The position numbers and the translations under genes are program-made. A stretch of 11,125 nt of DNA from Zetaproteobacteria bacterium (GTDB lineage: Bacteria; Pseudomonadota; Zetaproteobacteria; Mariprofundales; Mariprofundaceae). The notes beneath the pieces were generated by a model. It made no database searches and had not been told where the DNA came from. It worked only from the letters and a program-made list of their open reading frames with translations. Of the stretch, positions 7,258 to 11,125 are shown piece by piece. The stretch spans positions 1 through 11,125 of the forward strand of contig JAJRVH010000038.1 of assembly GCA_021545625.1 (NCBI GenBank), in the 5' to 3' direction. The stretch's first letter is position 1. Each line of letters starts with the position of its first letter.

Positions 7258-7715
7258 AATACGGATGGATGGCTGTGTGTGCGGCGTTGCTGCTGCAGGT
7301 CGTCGCAGCGGATGCGGGCATTTACAAGTGGCGCGACGAGGCGGGCGTGATGCATTTTACCGATAACAAGGACGATGTGCCGCCCCGCTACCGCAAGGGT
7401 GCGCCGGTCGAGGGGCTGAGCGATGCGGCGGTGACGACGGTGTCGGATTCAGGTGCCGGCAGTGCGGGGGTCTTTGCCCGCAAGTGCGGCTCCTGCCATG
7501 TGGTGGCCTATGAGGCGGACGGAGAGCGGGTGCCGTTGTTGTCGGTTGCGCTTGATCGTGAAACCGGCATGACGCGTTCCGTGGACGCTGTGTTCGCGGT
7601 GCTGCGAAAGGCCGCCGACGGGCGTTTCAGCGATATGCCGGCCATGAGCGTGAGTGATGACGAACTGCGCCTGATTGCCCGGTTTTTGACGAGGAAGGTT
7701 GGCGATAAGCGCTAA
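7254..7715 (+). CDS. Secreted DUF4124-cytochrome c fusion protein
   Basis: This 153-residue protein has a signal peptide (residues 1-21, ending VVAADA) and so acts in the periplasm or outside the cell. Residues 22-50 (GIYKWRDEAGVMHFTDNKDD) are a clear DUF4124 domain, a short beta unit with a Y-K/R-W-x-D...G-x-x-H-F-T/S-D pattern. After a Ser/Ala/Gly linker comes a small class I cytochrome c domain. The haem-attachment motif CGSCH is at 78-82, and a DMPAM segment supplies a plausible axial Met (Met128 or Met131), followed by a terminal helix (DELRLIARFLTRK) typical of these folds. The start ATG overlaps the giant pilin stop (ATGA), with GGGAGG at 7238-7243 upstream, so the two are probably translationally coupled. 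It is the last gene of the minor-pilin operon. Electron transfer is the family role; its partner and any role in pilus function are unknown. Confidence 0.85.
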   Translation: MKYGWMAVCAALLLQVVAADAGIYKWRDEAGVMHFTDNKDDVPPRYRKGAPVEGLSDAAVTTVSDSGAGSAGVFARKCGSCHVVAYEADGERVPLLSVALDRETGMTRSVDAVFAVLRKAADGRFSDMPAMSVSDDELRLIARFLTRKVGDKR

Positions 7716-7730
7716 ATGGTTGACTTTCTC

Positions 7731-7759
7731 TTTACTTGTAGCTAACTTGCAACTATAAG
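7731..7759 (+). promoter_or_regulatory. Candidate sigma70-type promoter for pilMNO-pilQ
   Basis: TTTACT (7731-7736, 4 of 6 matches) and TATAAG (7754-7759, 5 of 6) are separated by the optimal 17 bp. They lie in the AT-rich 74-bp gap before pilM, in otherwise GC-rich sequence. An alternative, TTGACT (7720-7725) with TAACTT (7743-7748), also has 17-bp spacing but a poorer -10. Initiation from the first pair would give a leader of roughly 25 nt before the pilM GTG. Sequence match only. Confidence 0.5.
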
Positions 7760-7760
7760 T
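7734..7760. repeat. Short direct and inverted repeat overlapping the pilM promoter
   Basis: ACTTGTAGCTA (7734-7744) is followed immediately by ACTTGCAACTA (7745-7755), 9 of 11 identical with an 11-bp period, about one helical turn. In addition ACTTGTAG (7734-7741) pairs with CTATAAGT (7753-7760) as an 8-bp dyad with one mismatch (a G-U pair in RNA) around an 11-nt loop. The arms overlap the candidate -35 and -10. There is no U-run after the stem, so it is not a standard terminator. It could be an operator; its function is unknown. Confidence 0.4.
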
Positions 7761-7779
7761 GCGAGTAGAACTTGAAGTG

Positions 7780-7787
7780 AGGAGGGG
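7780..7787 (+). promoter_or_regulatory. Ribosome-binding site for the GTG start of pilM
   Basis: The purine run AGGAGGGG (7780-7787) sits just before GTG 7790. The next in-frame ATG, at codon 12, would remove residues usually present before the conserved G-[IV]-D-I-S-S motif, so the GTG start is preferred. Confidence 0.7.
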
Positions 7788-7789
7788 AA

Positions 7790-8866
7790 GTGGCCCTGTT
7801 TTCAAGTAAGTCCGAAAGCCTGATGGGTGTCGATATCAGCTCAACCGGCATCAAGCTGGTGGAGCTCGGAAAAACCCGTTCCGGCTATGAATTGAAGGCG
7901 CTGGCCGTTGTTCCGCTGCCTCGCGATGCCATTGTGGAGAATACCATTATCGATTCGATGGCGGTATCCCAGGCCCTGCTGGATGCGATCGAGGTGGCCC
8001 GCCCGTCAACCCGTAATGCCGCCATTTCCGTGTCCGGCAATGCGGTGATTATCAAGACGGTTTCGATGCCGATGGCGACCGAGTTTGAGCTGGAAACCCA
8101 GATTGAGTACGAAGCGGACCAGCATGTGCCTTATGATATCGACGATGTCTATCTGGATTTCCAGATTCTGGGCGAGTCGGCCGAGGATCCCGGAGCCATG
8201 GATGTCGTGCTGGTCGCCTGCAAGAGGGAAGTCGTTGAAGACTACCAGCTGGTGCTCAGCGAGGCCGGTATTACGGCCAAATGCGTGGACTGCGCGGTGT
8301 TTGCGCTGGAAAATGCTGCCGAGGTGACCGGCGAGCACAGCGTGATCGATACGCAGGCGTTGCCCGACGAGGATGCCGAGGTGCATGCGCTGATCAATAT
8401 CGGCGCCAATCTGATCAACATCAACGTGCTGATCAATGGTCAGATGGCTTTTGTGCGCGATCAGTTTTACGGCGGTCAGAATCTGACCGAGGAAATTCAG
8501 AAGGAGCACGGCATCAGCTACCAGGCGGCCGAGCAAATGAAGATCGAAAACTTTTCCAGCATTCACCCCGAAGCGCTGGAGCGCTTCTATGTCGGCCTGA
8601 CTTCGGAGCTGGTGCGTTCGCTCGATTTCTACTCGGCCAATCATGCGGAGTTTCCGGTTCAGAAACTGTTGCTTAGCGGCGGCTGCGCGCTGATTCCGGG
8701 GATTGCCACCGAGCTTGAACAGCGTCTTGGCATCGAGGCGAGCGTGTTGCATCCCTTCCCGTCCATCAAGGCCTCTTCGCGCAAGTTCGACGAGGATTAT
8801 CTGAAGAAAATCGGCCCGATGCTGATGATGCCGGTCGGCCTGGCCTTGCGGGGATTTGACTCATGA
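7790..8866 (+). CDS. pilM: Type IV pilus assembly protein PilM (cytoplasmic actin-like ATPase)
   Basis: The product (358 aa, GTG start) is PilM, an FtsA/actin-like protein that binds nucleotide and docks on the inner face of the membrane by gripping the cytoplasmic N-terminus of PilN. Motifs in order: the phosphate-1-type LMGVDISSTGIKLVEL (about 11-26), the AISVSGNAVIIK region (about 75-86), the QIEYEADQHVPYDIDDVYLD segment highly typical of PilM (about 104-123), VLINGQMAFVRDQFYGG, and the adenosine-binding-type LLLSGGCALIPGI near residue 300. Length is close to the usual 350-360. No membrane segment is present, as expected. It begins the alignment-complex genes, after a 74-bp gap carrying a probable promoter, and its stop overlaps the pilN start as ATGA. 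There is no sign of damage. Confidence 0.97.
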   Translation: MALFSSKSESLMGVDISSTGIKLVELGKTRSGYELKALAVVPLPRDAIVENTIIDSMAVSQALLDAIEVARPSTRNAAISVSGNAVIIKTVSMPMATEFELETQIEYEADQHVPYDIDDVYLDFQILGESAEDPGAMDVVLVACKREVVEDYQLVLSEAGITAKCVDCAVFALENAAEVTGEHSVIDTQALPDEDAEVHALINIGANLININVLINGQMAFVRDQFYGGQNLTEEIQKEHGISYQAAEQMKIENFSSIHPEALERFYVGLTSELVRSLDFYSANHAEFPVQKLLLSGGCALIPGIATELEQRLGIEASVLHPFPSIKASSRKFDEDYLKKIGPMLMMPVGLALRGFDS

Positions 8867-9441
8867 TCCGGATCAACTTACTTCCCTATCGCAACGCCCG
8901 CAGAAGGCAGCAGATAGTCCAGCATCTGGGCATTGCCTTCGGCGCCATCGCCCTGACCGGCCTGATTGCGATGGGGCTGCACTGGTCGGCTTCCTCGCAG
9001 CTGGCGGATCTTCAGGAAACCTATACGGAACTGAAGGCTCAGAACCAGATGCTGCAGAAGAAGATCGGCAAGATCCGCAATCTCGAAGCATTGCGCGCGG
9101 ATGTCGAAAAGAAGCTGAAGCTGGTCGATCAGCTTCAGGAAGGACGCTTTCGCAGTCTGATGACGCTGCATGAACTGGCGCGCCTGATTCCGGAAAATGT
9201 CTGGCTGACAAAGATTCAGGATGACGGCCCGCTGATCAAGCTGAAGGGGCTGGGGGAGAGCAACAAGGCGATTGCAAACTTTATGCGTCAGCTGGATGCT
9301 TCCAAACTGTTTTCCGATGTGCGTCTGGAGGTGATCAGTCGCGTGAATGCCGGCGGCGTAACCGTGCGTTCCTTCAGTCTGACGCTGGCGCGTGTCGACA
9401 AGTCTGCTGGTCAGCCGAAGACAGCCGGGAGGGCGTCATGA
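8863..9441 (+). CDS. pilN: Type IV pilus alignment-complex protein PilN
   Basis: The product is a 192-residue bitopic inner-membrane protein. The cytoplasmic N-terminus MIRINLLPYRNARRRQQ holds the conserved I-N-L-L-P motif by which PilN binds the groove of PilM. One transmembrane helix follows (about 22-43), then a periplasmic coiled coil (about 44-85, including LKAQNQMLQKKIGKIRNLEA) and a small ferredoxin-like domain (about 100-180, with LHELARLIPENVWLTKI and VRSFSLTLARVD). PilN dimerises with PilO to link PilM to the secretin side. Length is usual for the family. It starts within the pilM stop (ATGA) and ends within the pilO start in the same way, so pilM-pilN-pilO are probably translated as a coupled unit. 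Confidence 0.96.
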   Translation: MIRINLLPYRNARRRQQIVQHLGIAFGAIALTGLIAMGLHWSASSQLADLQETYTELKAQNQMLQKKIGKIRNLEALRADVEKKLKLVDQLQEGRFRSLMTLHELARLIPENVWLTKIQDDGPLIKLKGLGESNKAIANFMRQLDASKLFSDVRLEVISRVNAGGVTVRSFSLTLARVDKSAGQPKTAGRAS

Positions 9442-10061
9442 ACTTCGATTCGACGAATCTCAGTTTTCTTGATGCGCTGCGGCCGATGTTGCCGCTGCCG
9501 ATGTGGCAGAAGCTGACGGCGCTTGCGGCTACGGTTGTGCTGATGATGACGGCCTATCTGTATTTTGGCTGGCTGCCGGTTCAGGATGCGATCAAGAGTC
9601 AGATGGCGCAGGTCGAAAGCCAGCGTCTGCTGCTGAAGAAGAACCAGCGCCTGGCCAGGGATTTGCCGCGCAAGCAGGCCGAATATGCAAGGCTTGAGAA
9701 GCAGCTGAAGGCGGCGCTGAATATGTTGCCGAGAAAGTCGCAGATTCCCGATTTGCTGGAAAGCGTATCCTGGGCCGGCAAGGATTCGGGGCTGAACTTT
9801 TCGACCTTCAAGCCGAGCGGCGAGGTGGTTCGCGAGATCTATGCCGAGGTGCCCGTCGCCCTGAGGATCTCCGGCACATTCCGTCAGTTGCTGACCTTTC
9901 TGAAGCGGGTCGGAGAGATGCCGCGCATCGTGGATGTGAAAAACCTGACGCTGAGCAGGTCGAAGCGCGACGGCGAACTGGCGGTCAAGGGGCAGGTCGT
10001 GACCTATCGCTTTGTTGAGCACAAGGCGAAGAAAAAGAAAAGACGCAGAGGCAGGCGTTGA
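9438..10061 (+). CDS. pilO: Type IV pilus alignment-complex protein PilO
   Basis: The product (207 aa) is PilO, the PilN partner: a short cytoplasmic N-terminus, one membrane helix (about 26-46), a periplasmic coiled coil (about 50-95) and a ferredoxin-like domain (about 100-190). The pattern KAALNMLPRKSQIPDLLESV and ALRISGTFRQLLTFLKRVGE is diagnostic. GGGAGGG at 9427-9433 precedes ATG 9438, which overlaps the pilN stop. It helps align the inner-membrane platform with the PilQ secretin, normally through the lipoprotein PilP. Two points are odd. The protein ends in a strongly basic tail (KAKKKKRRRGRR) after the folded domain, on the periplasmic side. The gene is also followed by pilQ directly, with no pilP. 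Confidence 0.95.
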   Translation: MNFDSTNLSFLDALRPMLPLPMWQKLTALAATVVLMMTAYLYFGWLPVQDAIKSQMAQVESQRLLLKKNQRLARDLPRKQAEYARLEKQLKAALNMLPRKSQIPDLLESVSWAGKDSGLNFSTFKPSGEVVREIYAEVPVALRISGTFRQLLTFLKRVGEMPRIVDVKNLTLSRSKRDGELAVKGQVVTYRFVEHKAKKKKRRRGRR

Positions 10062-10082
10062 TCATGATGTATGAAGCTGGCT

Positions 10083-10088
10083 GGGAGG
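10083..10088 (+). promoter_or_regulatory. Ribosome-binding site that decides the pilQ start
   Basis: GGGAGG lies 5 bp before ATG 10094. The earlier in-frame ATGs at 10064 and 10067 lack a well-spaced Shine-Dalgarno sequence and would add ten or nine residues (including Asp and Glu) before the basic signal-peptide start. Position 10094 is therefore preferred. Confidence 0.6.
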
Positions 10089-10093
10089 CCGAC

Positions 10094-11125
10094 ATGGAAC
10101 GAAACAGAACGTCGAATCGGGCATATTCGGGAGCTGGGCTGCTATCTTCCCTGCTTTGCGCATTGCTGTTGCTGGCGGCGCCGGCTGTCTGGGCGGCATC
10201 CGTTAAGGGGATCTCCATTGAGGATCATGGCGGGCAGTCGTCCGTGAGGATCAGTCTCGACCAGGCGGGGGCTTATCAGGTCTACGATCTGGAGGCCCCC
10301 AGGCGGGTGGCGATCAGTCTGCCAGGCTATACGCTGATGAAAGGCGTGGGGCCGGTGAAGGGCTCCGGAGCTGTTGAAAACGTGTTTCCGGTTCAGGACC
10401 GCGATGCCGCCCGCGTCGAGATCGGCCTGCATGCCGGGGCGGAGTACAGCATCGTCGAAGACGGCACGGACCTTCTGGTGCGTTTCAAGGCGCTTGCCGG
10501 TGCTGCGGAAACCGCAGCAGGCGCCGTGATTCAGGATATCCAGGCGGTTGATCGGGGAGATGTGACCGAGCTTGTGTTGCGCGGGCGGAACCTGGACCGC
10601 AATCACAATGCTTTCCTGACCGACGATGGCCGTACGATGATTATCGATTTCTGGGGAGCGCAGTCGAAGCTGCCCAGGGATCATTTCGATTATGCCACGC
10701 AGAAGGTGAGCGGCGTTTCCATCGGCGGGGCCGAAGGGCGCGTGCGCATGGTGGTGTCTCTGGTATCCAGAGAGGCGGCGCGGCATCAGATCGAGGCAGG
10801 CAAGGACCGGATGGTGATTCGCTTCGGTGATATCAGGCCGGCAGCCGTTGAGGGTGGCGTGGTTGTCGAGAGCGTGGATTTTCAGCCGGATGACCGCGTG
10901 GCGCATCTGGTGATTCGAACCGATAGCGCCAGCCCCGTCGTGAATATGGTGCAGAAGAAAGGGCGCGTTGAGCTGAACATCAGCGATGCGAGTCTGGCAC
11001 CGGGCCAGGAGCGGAGTCAGGATGTCAGCGCTTTCCCCGGGCCGGTCAGGCAGGTCGACAGCTACAAGCTGGGCAAGGACGTGAAGGTGGTGGCCCGCCT
11101 GCGGCAGGCGGTCGAGCTGTCATCC
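10094..11125 (+). CDS. pilQ: Type IV pilus secretin PilQ, N-terminal part (3' end outside window)
   Basis: The frame is open from ATG 10094 to the window edge, giving 344 codons. The product begins with a signal peptide (basic MERNRTSNR, hydrophobic core about 14-31, likely cleavage after Ala34 in AVWA|A). It continues with three tandem beta-rich AMIN-type units: about 36-138 (start SVKGISIEDHG), about 145-254 (VIQDIQAVDRGDVTELVL) and about 255-344 (VVVESVDFQPDDRVAHLVI, cut by the edge). AMIN domains anchor secretins such as PilQ to peptidoglycan. The secretin N domains and the outer-membrane pore would follow outside the window, so the PilQ call rests on AMIN architecture plus position after pilMNO. 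It could in principle be another AMIN protein, but context makes PilQ by far the best choice. The gap from pilO is 32 bp, and pilP is missing from it. Confidence 0.88.
   Translation, partial: MERNRTSNRAYSGAGLLSSLLCALLLLAAPAVWAASVKGISIEDHGGQSSVRISLDQAGAYQVYDLEAPRRVAISLPGYTLMKGVGPVKGSGAVENVFPVQDRDAARVEIGLHAGAEYSIVEDGTDLLVRFKALAGAAETAAGAVIQDIQAVDRGDVTELVLRGRNLDRNHNAFLTDDGRTMIIDFWGAQSKLPRDHFDYATQKVSGVSIGGAEGRVRMVVSLVSREAARHQIEAGKDRMVIRFGDIRPAAVEGGVVVESVDFQPDDRVAHLVIRTDSASPVVNMVQKKGRVELNISDASLAPGQERSQDVSAFPGPVRQVDSYKLGKDVKVVARLRQAVELSS

Noticed and set aside
7734..7760. Dyad before pilM as a rho-independent terminator of the cytochrome gene
   Set aside because: The stem is AT-rich with a mismatch and has no following T-run, and it overlaps a better promoter match. 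A regulatory site is more likely.
8006..8752. Open frame of 248 codons on the minus strand opposite pilM
   Set aside because: pilM is complete and well conserved in motifs; the antisense frame has no independent support.
10124..10160. PilQ N-terminus as a lipoprotein (Cys22 in the hydrophobic core)
   Set aside because: The residues before Cys22 (S-L-L) do not form a lipobox, and a signal-peptidase-I site is present at Ala34.
1..11125. CRISPR arrays, tRNA or rRNA genes, insertion sequences, phage attachment sites
   Set aside because: Reading both strands, I saw no regularly spaced repeats, no tRNA-like cloverleaf sequence and no transposase or integrase motifs. Nearly all bases are accounted for by the listed genes.

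Overview
The window (GC-rich, roughly 60 % by eye, almost entirely coding) comes from a Gram-negative bacterium, most likely a proteobacterium. The evidence is a class A penicillin-binding protein divergent from a pilMNO-pilQ cluster, the usual arrangement in gammaproteobacteria and relatives, together with a DUF4124 protein, a family common in Gamma-, Beta- and Zetaproteobacteria and Acidithiobacillia. The sequence alone does not fix the genus.

Layout. (1) Positions 1-143 (+) hold the C-terminal end of a pterin-4a-carbinolamine dehydratase (PhhB/PCD family). (2) Positions 146-2515 (-) hold a complete PBP1A-type bifunctional peptidoglycan synthase, tail-to-tail with phhB. (3) Positions 2496-7715 (+) hold a tightly packed minor-pilin operon: a FimT/GspH pseudopilin, PilV, PilW, an exceptionally large (1021 aa) PilX-like prepilin, and a secreted DUF4124-cytochrome c fusion. 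Most junctions overlap by a few bases. The first pilin start overlaps the 5' end of the PBP1A gene on the other strand. (4) Positions 7716-7789 form the only real intergenic space after the first gene, with a good sigma70-like promoter embedded in direct and inverted repeats. (5) Positions 7790-11125 (+) hold pilM, pilN, pilO and the first 344 codons of pilQ. No pilP lies between pilO and pilQ.

How the genes fit together. PilM (cytoplasmic), PilN and PilO (inner membrane) and PilQ (outer-membrane secretin) form the trans-envelope alignment complex of a type IV pilus. FimT, PilV, PilW and the PilX-like protein carry class III prepilin signals and would form the priming or tip complex. No PilY1 gene is seen in the window. 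The giant PilX-like protein carries a roughly 980-residue extracellular region with a calcium-loop-like motif and a carbohydrate-binding/tail-fibre-like module, so it may serve as the tip adhesin itself. The PBP would synthesise peptidoglycan, through which PilQ must be inserted.

The parts most worth attention are the giant pilin, the cytochrome translationally coupled to it, the absence of pilP, and a haem-type CxxCH motif in the PBP. Functional links between the cytochrome and the pilus are inference only.
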